DNA of 41,493 nt, taken from the NCBI RefSeq assembly GCF_951230165.1, contig NZ_CATNVB010000023.1:1-41493 (forward strand), read 5' to 3'. This DNA comes from Lentilactobacillus sp. Marseille-Q4993 (GTDB taxonomy: Bacteria; Bacillota; Bacilli; Lactobacillales; Lactobacillaceae). Shown piece after piece: positions 32,001-39,933 of the stretch. The position numbers and the translations under genes are program-made. The notes beneath the pieces are model-generated. The model saw nothing but the letters and a program-made list of their open reading frames with translations. It was not told where the DNA came from and made no database searches. The stretch's first letter is position 1, and every line of letters starts with the position of its first letter.

Positions 32001-34864
32001 TGAGTATGCGTACTATCAGTATATTCATATGTGGAGGCATCTTTATTAAAATCAGCAGCATCCTTGTATGTTTTAACAACTTGGGCATATCCTTGACTAT
32101 CCGGCGTAACCTCTTGAATATTTACTCCAAGTCCTTGTTGTGGCTTGCCATCAGGTCCATAGTAGTCACTAATTTTAGTCTGATTTGTATCATTAATTAC
32201 TGCCCCAGCAAACCCATCCTTTGGATCCCAATCGTGTCCTTGGTACACATCGGATGTCTTACCATTGATTGAAACTGCACCATCTTCCAAGAAGGTTACA
32301 TCCGTTGAAGCAACCATTGAATAACCCGTAGCATCGGGGTTAACAAAACCACCGTTAGCTCCGGTACCATTGCTGGCACCACCATCAGGGGCATTCTGAC
32401 CGTATCGACCACCGACACTAAAGTTTAGAGTGTATGTTTTGTTGATATTTGAACTATCTTTAGGATCCCAGTTCTTTGGTAAATTGATGACGTAGTAGTA
32501 ATTACCATCCCTAGCAGTCCCTCGGACAAATGTTTGTTTGTCCTGATATACCCCATTAATTACGACTCCATAAGGATCTCGATAAGGATAAGGATTCAAT
32601 GGTTTGCCGTCAGGACCATAAGTGGTTGCCTTTCCAACGGTCATGATGTCATTAGTAGCTCCATACATACCACCATAGTAACCTTGCCCATAGTTCCAAC
32701 TTGTCTTATTTGGAGCGGTATACTTACCATCTTTGTCAGTTCCATTTGGCCAGTTAGATGGATAATGAACGAATTGTTGAATGATAATCCCGTCTGGATC
32801 ATCATTACCAGTAGAAAGGTGACCTGGTCCAGTGTAGTAATAATTTGATAGTAAGATTGCCTGTGAGTCATTTACATACTCACCATTTAATGGATTTTTA
32901 TATCCTGGGAGCAATGTGTACTGTTTCGAGTTATAGGTAACCACGTAGTGATCAGGATACTTAATAACCTGACTAAGGGCTTGATCTTTTTCAGGATTCC
33001 ATCCGTCAATCACAAACTTATTTCCGGCTTGATCCCAAATTTGATTCTGAGTAATTGAGTTCTGGTTCCGATAAGTCCCAAATGATGGATAGTTGTTAAG
33101 GTAATTATTAAAGTTAACAGAGAAGTTAGCATTTTTAACCAGTTTTTTAATTGCATCTGGAATAACAACAAAATTATTATTTCCAAGCTTTAAATCAGTC
33201 AAACTCTTTAAGTTGCTGAAGTTCTCTGGCAGATCCTTCAAATCATTTCCAATTAAATTGAGTGATTTTAGATTTATCAAATTAGCAAGTTCATCTGGCA
33301 GACTAGTTAAGTGATTGTAATGTTCCAAATCCTTACGAGTAAAGACATTGCTAAACGCATAGTAGTACTTACCAGTTTGTTGGTTGAACAATGTCATATT
33401 GGGTACCTGAGTAGTAGGATCATAATTTAGATGAACGTTACTTTCTCTGTTTGGTACCTTATCAAAAGCATCATAAGGAGTTGGATTATTACCTGTGTTT
33501 AAACTACCACCTAATCCATTAATCCACGTAGCATAGTTCGTACCATCGTAGCTTCCCAAATTAAGTGACTCCAAGTTGACCAGTTTACCAAGATTAGCCC
33601 CTTCAATCGTAGTTAACCGATTATTATTCAAATCTAATCCGGTAATCGACTGGAGCGCAGACATATCTGGCAAACTAGTGAAGCTGTTACCATGCAAGTC
33701 TAAATTTCCCTGCAGAGTAACTAATGTATTGATTGAAGCAGGCAATACAGTTAACTCTGGATTGTACGAGATTTTTAAAGTCTTGAGGTTTGATAACCCA
33801 CTAAGGTCACCAATCCTGTTAAGGTTGATGTTTCTTGTGATTACAAGGGATTCTAGCCCTTTCAGATTGCTGATTTCGTCTGGTACTTCCGTAAACGTAT
33901 TATCAGTTAACGTTAAGTCCTTCAAACCTGTAAAGTACCCGAGACCACTTAGGTCACCTACCTCTAGGTCTGGATCTGCTGTATACACTTCCGGAGCCTT
34001 TGCGGTCTGCGAGGTGTTAGGATCAATGTAATCTGCCTCCATACTACTGCCAAGTTTCAAGCTCTGTAATTGCTTAACGTTTTCCTCGGTAATGTCGTTA
34101 GCCGTTGCATCCCAGTTCAAAATACCCGCACTTATTAACTGACTAAGAACTTGTTTTTGCATATTCTTATCAGGCATCCAGGCATTGATATCTTGGTTTG
34201 ATTGAAGAGCCTTCGCAGAAAACATTGCCACCTTTGCTTTTTGTTGCTTATTAGTGGTCTGATCGTTTTGACTTTCAGTGGCTTCATTTTTAGCCGAGCT
34301 ATCAGTATCCTTAACCACCTTGTCAGTTGATAGTGATTGAGTAGCGGCTTGAGGCTGACTATGGTTTGCTGAATTGTCCTGACTTGTTACAGTTTCAGCC
34401 TGCTTAGATTGCTCCGGGGTTGAAACAACCGTTTTGTTCGGAGTAGATTCTGATGGCTGAGCTGTTGGTTGAACGTTGGTACTCTCATTAATTTGATTTG
34501 CAGTACTTGAACTATTCTCAGTATTTGTGACTGCTGTATCAGTTTTTGTTTCAACAGCCTGAGTATTATCAGTATTCCGTTGATTATTGGCACTATCTAT
34601 AGATTGATTATCATCTGTTGCCGGGGCATTAGATTGATCACTAGCTCCCGAAGTTGCCGGAACACTTTGACTATCTGCAGTTGATGCAGTCTCCCCAGAC
34701 TGATCAACTGTGCTTGCTTGTTGTGTGGTTACTGTATTTTGGCTTCCAGTTGCAGTGTCTGCATGAACAGTAGTAGCCCCCGCAGCAATTGAAATTACCG
34801 TTGCTGCTGCAAACACCCATTTCTTTCCAGCCTTATACATCTTCCAATGGCTTTGTTTTTCCAT
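29054..34864 (-). CDS. Giant LRR/MucBP surface adhesin with DUF5776-type C-terminus (1936 aa)
   Basis: Domains in order: a KxYKxGKxW signal (WKMYKAGKKW at 7-16, cleavage after VHA); a Ser/Thr/Gln/Asn-rich stalk (37-215); leucine-rich repeats (about 245-440 and 515-580, e.g. LTDNTFTEVPDEISNLKGLESL); a ~500-residue beta-rich region; six MucBP repeats (about 1112-1595); a PTPTPEP linker; and basic wall-binding-type modules (about 1650-1936). MucBP and LRR regions suggest binding to mucin or host/plant glycoproteins. There is no LPXTG; attachment must rely on the C-terminal modules. KxYKxGKxW signals are linked to the accessory SecA2/SecY2 route in some lactobacilli, but no such genes are here. 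AGGGGG precedes the ATG. The gene is intact across 5.8 kb. Confidence 0.9.
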   Translation of the reverse strand: MEKQSHWKMYKAGKKWVFAAATVISIAAGATTVHADTATGSQNTVTTQQASTVDQSGETASTADSQSVPATSGASDQSNAPATDDNQSIDSANNQRNTDNTQAVETKTDTAVTNTENSSSTANQINESTNVQPTAQPSESTPNKTVVSTPEQSKQAETVTSQDNSANHSQPQAATQSLSTDKVVKDTDSSAKNEATESQNDQTTNKQQKAKVAMFSAKALQSNQDINAWMPDKNMQKQVLSQLISAGILNWDATANDITEENVKQLQSLKLGSSMEADYIDPNTSQTAKAPEVYTADPDLEVGDLSGLGYFTGLKDLTLTDNTFTEVPDEISNLKGLESLVITRNINLNRIGDLSGLSNLKTLKISYNPELTVLPASINTLVTLQGNLDLHGNSFTSLPDMSALQSITGLDLNNNRLTTIEGANLGKLVNLESLNLGSYDGTNYATWINGLGGSLNTGNNPTPYDAFDKVPNRESNVHLNYDPTTQVPNMTLFNQQTGKYYYAFSNVFTRKDLEHYNHLTSLPDELANLINLKSLNLIGNDLKDLPENFSNLKSLTDLKLGNNNFVVIPDAIKKLVKNANFSVNFNNYLNNYPSFGTYRNQNSITQNQIWDQAGNKFVIDGWNPEKDQALSQVIKYPDHYVVTYNSKQYTLLPGYKNPLNGEYVNDSQAILLSNYYYTGPGHLSTGNDDPDGIIIQQFVHYPSNWPNGTDKDGKYTAPNKTSWNYGQGYYGGMYGATNDIMTVGKATTYGPDGKPLNPYPYRDPYGVVINGVYQDKQTFVRGTARDGNYYYVINLPKNWDPKDSSNINKTYTLNFSVGGRYGQNAPDGGASNGTGANGGFVNPDATGYSMVASTDVTFLEDGAVSINGKTSDVYQGHDWDPKDGFAGAVINDTNQTKISDYYGPDGKPQQGLGVNIQEVTPDSQGYAQVVKTYKDAADFNKDASTYEYTDSTHTQFAVDNNGNLIKRYFMVRYQYADMISNPVLINVHDASTLTGQDATLRVDQTWSLTGNEQDLASSRVVAIDTDGSKILNDTDSTNNKNQVTFKIVDNQNPNIVFTNAADFNAGKKQGHTYKLTVTTYDKRSEKGLTGLQFFTNLIQKTITVTDRIAGQSVVIKYVDDQGDAVTPPDGAPIEATYPTGKYAGDSFTVNQTDIPGYTFKEAIPDNVEVTKNGKTYTGTLKDTAGSVTFVYYKNAGKVTAKYVDENNQEIIPDGNATYPDGQYVGKTFTVGQADIPGYTFKEVATGSIETTKNGKTYTGTLKDTNNGSVTFVYYKNASAVNVKYVDENNQDISPAGSATYPDGQYVGKTFNADQLDIPGYTFKEAIPDNVEVTKNGKTYTGTLKDTAGSVTFVYYKNAGKVTAKYVDENNQEIISDGNATYPDGQYVGKTFTVDQADIPGYTFKEIATGSIETTKSGNTYTGTLKDTTNGVVKFVYYKNAGAVNVKYVDENNQEINPGGAPTSATYPDGQYAGKTFTVDQTDIPGYTFKEVAPGGIETTKNGKTYTGTLKDGTGAITFVYYQNAGAINVKYVDENNQEISPVGSPTYPNGQYVGHDYTTQPKAIDNYTFDKLAPDSLPQTGKLTKGGGTVTFMYKKNAVPTPPTPPTPVTPTPTPEPNVPNTPTPTPEPENPNVAKQTKFPKYVYARKAIRVHKNATFKKGEGTFYQKKPRIYSPVFKVLGVDYSKNGIKRYKVNGGYITANYDFVRPVYYTTTQSRIEVISPKGVYLHESPKFTQAGRKKVKFLKQGTVVKNIVKVVPHGKHLTRFYLKDGSYITTNKLFVSTVAPYIPYKVYNIKAINKYKTVNLKGKVQHYKNMPRTKRTVFTVNLWDYSRMNSRTMTGVKRYKVKGGYITANFKFVRPLYYLGSHKSVSVISKKGIYLHPAKKFADKKKNLHLRKGTKVKIKGIEKHGRITRFVTTNGYYITSNKKFVKAND
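30070..31545 (-). repeat. Six tandem MucBP repeats in the giant adhesin
   Basis: Each unit is about 80 residues, starting KYVDENNQ and ending VTFVYYKNAG. Units 1 and 3 share their second halves, and units 2 and 4 are nearly identical, giving a higher-order period of 489 bp (compare 30771-30918 with 31260-31407, almost base-identical). Unit 6 is the most divergent. Such long near-identical DNA favours slippage or recombination in the gene. Confidence 0.85.
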
Positions 34865-35092
34865 ATCATTTTCCCCCTAGAAATTGATATTCATATCCAA
34901 GTTACGCCTAAATGATAACGCCTTCATTATGCGATTACAATCAACTCGCTCTTGGTTTTCACAATATGTTTTTCTTCTACAATTACTGATATACCAATAC
35001 AAATACGTATAATTGAATTTCATTTTTCACAAACTTGATTATTATAAAATCAGTTATTTGTTATAGCTGTTAGTATGAGTTTATTGAAATAC
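34865..35092. other. Upstream region of the giant adhesin gene
   Basis: No gene is seen. It is AT-rich and must hold the promoter of the 29054 gene; a TTGTGA and several TGTAAT-like boxes occur on the minus strand, but none has ideal spacing, so no promoter is called. Confidence 0.4.
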
Positions 35093-35123
35093 AAAAAAGA
35101 CATCCCTCATCGAGGAATGTCTT
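35093..35123 (-). terminator. Terminator of the 990-aa surface protein gene
   Basis: AAGACAT-C-CCTC pairs with GAGG-A-ATGTCTT around a 4-nt loop, followed on the minus strand by a six-T run. It lies 12 bp past the stop codon. Confidence 0.85.
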
Positions 35124-35134
35124 CCAAGCAAATC

Positions 35135-38107
35135 TTAGTATCTGCCACCAATAACTAATTTCTTGTTACCAGTGATGTAGTAGCCGTTTGAAAGAACGAA
35201 TCTTGAAGTTAAGTTGTAACGTTCGATCTTTTTAACTTTCAATATTGTACCCTTCTTGTAACTCTTAACGTGACCAGTTAAGTTCTTGTTCTTGTAAGCC
35301 TTAACGCCACCCTTAGAGATAACTGTGACTACTTTGCTCTTTGGTAGTGCTCGGTAGTAAACCGGAAGAACGAAGCCCTTGTTGGCAGTGATGTACCCAA
35401 CCTTGCCAGCGGTCTTGCTCTTGTGGTTAACGTCGCGAACTTTGTAACGAAGTCGACCGGCCTTTGAGTAACCATAATCAGTTACGACAAACATTGGACG
35501 GTTAGTTCGTTTTGCCTTGTTGTAAACGGCAATCCGATCTTTCTTATTGAACGTGGTGTTCTTGTAAAGGTAGATCTTCTTGATTGCGTATACTGCGGTA
35601 TTCTTCTTCACAGCCCCGGTTGGTACTTTGTTAGTGTCAGTGGTTGTGCCACTACCGTTGTTGGTATTTGTGTTAGTTTGGTTACCATTGGTACTAGTGC
35701 TACCGTTGTTGCTGGTTGATCCGGTGTTGTTACCGGGAGTGACGATGACGGTGGAGCCGCCGCCACCTGTGTTATCACCAGGATTTGGTGTTGGTGTAAC
35801 ACTAGTAGCGTTTATCTTCATGTCAACAGTTGCTGGGGTGAATTTGTAACCATCGGCAGTGAAGGTAACCGTGTAATTTCCACTTGGGAATGTGCGACTT
35901 TCTGGAGTGCCGTTAGTAATATATGGGCTACCGTCTTTGGTAATCGTCCATTTCAAGCCAGGAATGGTCTGGTTGATACCGAAGTCTGCGAGGTTAACGG
36001 TTTCGTTATCATTTTTAGTAACATTTTTAACTGGAACTGCAGTATCACCTTTTAGGTTAACAGTTAAACTAACCGTCTTAGAAGGATTGTACCCGTCGGC
36101 AGTGAATGAAACAGTATATTTACCTGAAGTAAGATTTGAAGTTTCAAGTCCACTAGGGGTTACATCCTTATTACTGCTATCGACAATCTTCCATTTCAAA
36201 CCTGGAATGGTTGGGTCAACGCCAAATGCTTTCGGAGTAACCTTGTCGCCCTCAGTGACTGTCTTATCGTTGACGTTAAAGTCTTTCATCACTGGTGTTT
36301 CACCTTTAACCTCAATCTTAAAGTTAAAGTTTAGAGGTGTTTGTGAGTCCTTTGGTGTGTAGCTAACAGTGAATGTGTCACCATCTACAACCGGATTTTG
36401 CTTAGGCGTTACAAGTCCAGTGTTCGAATCAATATCAAACTTATCTCCATCCTTTGTTAGGGTAAATCCACCTGCAGTTTTACCAGCATTAACATTCATT
36501 GCAAAATTATTTTCATCAGCCTTATCAACCTTAATAGTATTTGTTTTACCATTTTCCATTGGAATAAACTTATTCATCAGGCTTCCGAAAAGTGGCTCAT
36601 AAGTGTATGCAGCATCTGACCAAACGGTTAGGTTAACTTTCTTGTCTGGATATCCATTAGCCTTCAAAACTAAATCTGGATAATATCCCGGTTCAAGCTT
36701 TTGACCAGTTATCTCTGTTTTTCCATCACTCGCATAAACCTTTACTGGAGTTTTATCAGGTGTGCTTGCCGTAAACACATCAGGAGTTACAGATTCGCCT
36801 TCTTTGATAACACCATCAGTAGCAGTTATTTCCTGTTTAGCTGGTGCTTCACCATATTGGAAATAGAAGTCTTCAGATGTCTTGTTTGGATCATCATATT
36901 TGAAAATGTAGTGAATTTTAGTTCCTTCTGGAACTGCATCAGCATCGACTCCCGGTTTAAATGTAAACACATTTTGATCATCAAGCATTCTCTCAACATA
37001 CTTTGTTGATTCGGGTGCGACTTCATATTTACCGATTGAAGTTGGGCCAGCTAATTGGAGTGGTAAGTTACTGAGATTGGAATGCTTCAGCTTGATAACA
37101 TTATTATCCTGACCATCAGATGGTGCCATTGTAGTCTCTTGACCATCCGCACCTGTGTAAGTGAATGAATTGATGGTAAGGTCCACCGTTTTCTTCGTAA
37201 ATTCATATCCACTAGGAACATTAAAGATAACTTTATAAGTGTTACCTGCTGTTAAGTTGGCGGCGTCAACTGAATCCCCTTTTGAGTCCTCATAAGTCCA
37301 AGTCAGCCCTTCAACACTAGCTGTATTGAAAATAGTCTTATCAATGAAATCTTTTGGTGCTCCATTTCCAACGTAAACAGTGGCATTCTTTGGAGTTACC
37401 TGCTTAGCAGGTGCATTGAGTTCATAACTCCACTTGACTGGTAGCTGATTTTCATCAGAAGTTTTTAGTACAAGGTTATGAGTACCTGGATCTAATGTTT
37501 TATTAGTAACGTCCTCACTACCTTCGTATATCTTAACTTGACTATTCGAATCAGTAATGCCAAAATCGCTGAGCTTTGGAACTAATTTCTCACTAGATTT
37601 ACCCTTATTAACATTTGTGTCTAGGTATTGGAACCAAAAATCTTTGGTTTCACCATTATTAGTATAGGTAAAGTGAATTTTTTGCCCCACTGGAATACTC
37701 GTTAAATCCGATACAAAGACTCCCGTTGTTGGATCAAGAAGCGTGAAAATTGGTGATGCTTCACCAGATTCAGCAGGCTTATATTTCCAACCATAATGAG
37801 CTAAATCTGCAGCCATTGGATAAAGTTGTATCGATCCTCCCTGTGAAGACCAGTTAGCTTTGTAATCCAATAACATTGGGTTGTTAACTGTATTTGGAGT
37901 AAGAACTCGCCCGTAAGTTTGATCTCCGGTCCAACCATCATAATTTGCGCCCCATTCTGGCGGCGTTACTTCCTCATTATCCGCCTTCGCCACCACTCCC
38001 AACTGATTCTCAAACAGTGGCACTTTATTCGTCGTTACCGACGCTATTCCAATTCCAGCCAATACCGCAATTGAAATCCCCGCTTTTTTCAATAAATGAT
38101 TATTCAA
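35135..38107 (-). CDS. Secreted surface protein with Ig-like repeats and DUF5776-type C-terminus (990 aa)
   Basis: Start is a TTG at 38107, set by GGGGGAG 6 nt upstream; the next Met lies about 75 residues in, past the signal peptide. The signal (LLKKAGISIAVLAGIGIASV) and a PPEWGANYDGW start lead to several beta-sandwich-like repeats. Two of these are clear paralogues near residues 600-760: PTIPGLKWKIVD...GKYTVSFTADGYNP and QTIPGLKWTITK...GNYTVTFTADGYKF. A Gly/Asn/Thr-rich linker precedes two basic wall-type modules ending in YYITGNKKLVIGGRY. No LPXTG or catalytic motif. The bulk may be a stalk carrying an N-terminal recognition domain. It lies next to a glycosyltransferase that could modify it. 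Confidence 0.85.
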   Translation of the reverse strand: MNNHLLKKAGISIAVLAGIGIASVTTNKVPLFENQLGVVAKADNEEVTPPEWGANYDGWTGDQTYGRVLTPNTVNNPMLLDYKANWSSQGGSIQLYPMAADLAHYGWKYKPAESGEASPIFTLLDPTTGVFVSDLTSIPVGQKIHFTYTNNGETKDFWFQYLDTNVNKGKSSEKLVPKLSDFGITDSNSQVKIYEGSEDVTNKTLDPGTHNLVLKTSDENQLPVKWSYELNAPAKQVTPKNATVYVGNGAPKDFIDKTIFNTASVEGLTWTYEDSKGDSVDAANLTAGNTYKVIFNVPSGYEFTKKTVDLTINSFTYTGADGQETTMAPSDGQDNNVIKLKHSNLSNLPLQLAGPTSIGKYEVAPESTKYVERMLDDQNVFTFKPGVDADAVPEGTKIHYIFKYDDPNKTSEDFYFQYGEAPAKQEITATDGVIKEGESVTPDVFTASTPDKTPVKVYASDGKTEITGQKLEPGYYPDLVLKANGYPDKKVNLTVWSDAAYTYEPLFGSLMNKFIPMENGKTNTIKVDKADENNFAMNVNAGKTAGGFTLTKDGDKFDIDSNTGLVTPKQNPVVDGDTFTVSYTPKDSQTPLNFNFKIEVKGETPVMKDFNVNDKTVTEGDKVTPKAFGVDPTIPGLKWKIVDSSNKDVTPSGLETSNLTSGKYTVSFTADGYNPSKTVSLTVNLKGDTAVPVKNVTKNDNETVNLADFGINQTIPGLKWTITKDGSPYITNGTPESRTFPSGNYTVTFTADGYKFTPATVDMKINATSVTPTPNPGDNTGGGGSTVIVTPGNNTGSTSNNGSTSTNGNQTNTNTNNGSGTTTDTNKVPTGAVKKNTAVYAIKKIYLYKNTTFNKKDRIAVYNKAKRTNRPMFVVTDYGYSKAGRLRYKVRDVNHKSKTAGKVGYITANKGFVLPVYYRALPKSKVVTVISKGGVKAYKNKNLTGHVKSYKKGTILKVKKIERYNLTSRFVLSNGYYITGNKKLVIGGRY

Positions 38108-38152
38108 GATAATCTCCCCCTTAGAAATTATTTATCTTAAATCTTTTTTACG

Positions 38153-38186
38153 ACGTTATAATAACGTTTTCGTTAATAACATTCAA
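38153..38186 (-). promoter_or_regulatory. Promoter of the 990-aa gene with an operator-like palindrome
   Basis: On the minus strand TTGAAT (38186-38181), 17 bp, then TATTAT (38163-38158). A perfect 15-bp palindrome ACGTTAT-A-ATAACGT (38153-38167) covers the -10 box, so a dimeric regulator could block or modulate it. Confidence 0.55.
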
Positions 38187-38210
38187 TCAACACGCCCTTT
38201 TTTCTCCCCA

Positions 38211-38939
38211 CTAAAACCGGCGTCCCATCTCATCAATATGCTCCCTCACCTCGTACTCTTTTTCCCGTAGTTTGAAGCCAGCACTGTGAATGGTACTGCC
38301 CGGTCTTGACACCTTATCGTACAAGGGTTGAGGGTAAAACAAGAAGTGTTCAGTTGCCGCTACATAATCCGCCGTGAATAGTAAATCTTCCGCCAGGGCA
38401 AGTGACTCATCAAACCGAATATTCTTATCCCGAAGGATCTTGGTTCTAAACGCCTTGTTCCAGACATAACCGCCCATGCCGTTGCCCCTGGTATTGATAG
38501 CATCGTACGTTTTTCGTTTGGAAACCTCAACGAGCTTCTTTCCTGTCAAACCAGCTCCACGATACCCCCAAGTGTAGCCAACCGTCACCATGTTAATTTC
38601 GGGGTCAGCCATTCCGACTGCCATCACCTCGAGAAAGTTCTGGTCCACGACATCATCACCATCCACAAAAGTGATCACATCACCCTTGGCCTCATCAATT
38701 GCTCTGTTACGAGCACCAGAAACCCCAACGTGAGTATTCAAAAAAACACCCCTAAATCGTGAATCAAGTTTTGCATACTTGCGAATCACATCAGCGGTGT
38801 CGTCTGTCGAAGCATCATCAACCACAATCACCTCAAAGTTTTGATATTTCTGATTTGCTAAAGAATCTAACATTTCAGGTAAATACTTATCCAGATTGTG
38901 GGTTGGCACTCCAACCGTTATTAAAATGTCATTTACCAT
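38211..38939 (-). CDS. Family-2 glycosyltransferase, orphan
   Basis: The ATG at 38939 (after GGGGGG at 8 nt) gives 242 residues; a TTG two codons earlier is less likely. The GT-A fold is shown by VGVPTHNLDKYL (10-20), VIVVDDASTDDTADVI (37-52), SGARNRAIDEAKGDVITFVDGDD (74-96) with the metal-binding DGDD. It uses a nucleotide-sugar donor in the cytoplasm and lacks membrane helices, so it may act on a lipid- or protein-linked acceptor. No exopolysaccharide cluster surrounds it. Its place beside large Ser/Thr-rich surface proteins hints at adhesin glycosylation, which is inference. No substrate can be assigned. Confidence 0.85.
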   Translation of the reverse strand: MVNDILITVGVPTHNLDKYLPEMLDSLANQKYQNFEVIVVDDASTDDTADVIRKYAKLDSRFRGVFLNTHVGVSGARNRAIDEAKGDVITFVDGDDVVDQNFLEVMAVGMADPEINMVTVGYTWGYRGAGLTGKKLVEVSKRKTYDAINTRGNGMGGYVWNKAFRTKILRDKNIRFDESLALAEDLLFTADYVAATEHFLFYPQPLYDKVSRPGSTIHSAGFKLREKEYEVREHIDEMGRRF

Positions 38940-39026
38940 AATCAAGACCCCCCTCTTAATTTCAAGAGTAGTTTATCAACTATGGTTAAAAAAGCAATCA
39001 ATTCACTCATTATTTGTAAGCATAAA

Positions 39027-39599
39027 TCACGAAACAAACTGCATTACCGCTCTGGCCATGACGATTGCCAGGGTCTCAACATCCTGATCAAAGTTGTCAT
39101 TCGTCCATTCAATAATCATATTGACTAACATGCCGACGATTCCCGCATGCATGTATTTAGCCGGCAACTTTCCATTTCGCTCAAGTACCCTCTGCCACGA
39201 CGGAAAGAACCGCTCAACCTGATAACCAATTCGACTCATGATCATCGTTTCAGACTGGTTATCAAATAGTAATTTAACTTGGCGCTCATGAGCCTTAACG
39301 TAAGTAAGGACTTGTTCCATATACTTAGTGATAGATTCTTGAAGTTCCTCATCTGGGAAATAGAAATTTGACGGTACGGTTGTCGCAATCTTTTTGACCC
39401 CACCTAGCAGTTCGTTCTGCAATCCGTCTAGCAGATCATACTTATCAGAGTAATGGGCATAGAAGGTTGTTCTGTTGATGCCAGCCTCTTCAATGAGATC
39501 CTAAACCCGAAGATTATTGAACCCTTTAGCTTCAATCAACTTCCAAAAGGCAGCTTTGATTTTATCATCAGTATTTGTTTTTCGCTTTTTTGTTGTCAT
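39027..39599 (-). pseudogene. TetR-family regulator with amber stop (copy 1)
   Basis: From the ATG at 39599 (AAAGGTGA upstream) the frame encodes MTTKKRKTNTDDKIKAAFWK and the helix-turn-helix, but a TAG at 39501-39503 interrupts it where intact paralogues read KVTDIIEEAG (here RV-stop-DLIEEAGINRTTFY). The rest continues in frame for a total of 190 residues, very similar in length and pattern to the next two genes. An internal start could yield a ligand-binding half only. It was a duplicated regulator, now probably inactive, though the stop is a single base from a sense codon. Confidence 0.8.
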
Positions 39600-39685
39600 T
39601 TAAAATCACCTTTTATTACCTTAAATCAACATTCAATAAAAAATGTCGTTTAACCTATAACCAAATCTGCATATAATTAAGGTGG

Positions 39686-39702
39686 ACAACGATATATGTT
39701 GT
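39686..39702. promoter_or_regulatory. Operator-like palindrome upstream of TetR copy 1
   Basis: ACAAC-7-GTTGT lies 87-103 bp upstream of the copy 1 start. A similar AACAAC-4-GTTGTT lies 76-91 bp upstream of copy 3. TetR proteins usually bind such palindromes to repress their own and neighbouring genes; that this is their site is inferred. Confidence 0.45.
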
Positions 39703-39731
39703 TTAAATCAGTTGTTCAATATAATATTCCC

Positions 39732-39880
39732 TTACATTTTCTGGCCCAAAACAGTTTGCTTTTCTGTAGTGATCGCCCAAAACAGATTATCTTGCGCGTC
39801 AAGCTGTTTAACTAAAAAGTTACGGAAAATGTGAATTACTGATTTTTAGCTTCCCGTCCCCAAACGGGAGGCTTTTTTAT
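39732..39880 (+). ncRNA. Possible small non-coding RNA (conserved block E1 plus terminator)
   Basis: Rightward, a TATAAT at 39720-39725 with a TTGTTT 15 bp upstream could start a transcript of ~150 nt ending at the terminator 39849-39878. It contains block E1 (39752-39812), which is conserved at 41256-41324, and no open frame of note. E1 includes a small hairpin (CTTG...CAAG). Length, boundary and existence of the RNA are inference; the conserved block and terminator are seen. Confidence 0.3.
39849..39878 (+). terminator. Rightward terminator without a preceding gene
   Basis: GCTTCCCGT and ACGGGAGGC pair over 9 positions (one G-T) around a 6-nt loop, followed by six T. It faces rightward although both flanking genes run leftward. 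Confidence 0.7.
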
Positions 39881-39933
39881 TTGCCTAAAGTGTAACACGG
39901 AATTATTTAGCGACCGGTAATTTTGCTACGTCA

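Noticed and set aside
33576-34031. Antisense frame of 151 codons inside the giant adhesin
   Set aside because: Shadow of the biased LRR coding sequence; no ribosome site or recognisable domain.
35892-36362. Antisense frame of 156 codons in the 990-aa protein gene
   Set aside because: Mirrors the Ig-like repeats of the real gene; no start signal.
12427-38107. LPXTG sortase anchoring of the surface proteins
   Set aside because: None ends in LPXTG plus hydrophobic helix and charged tail; all end in basic modules.
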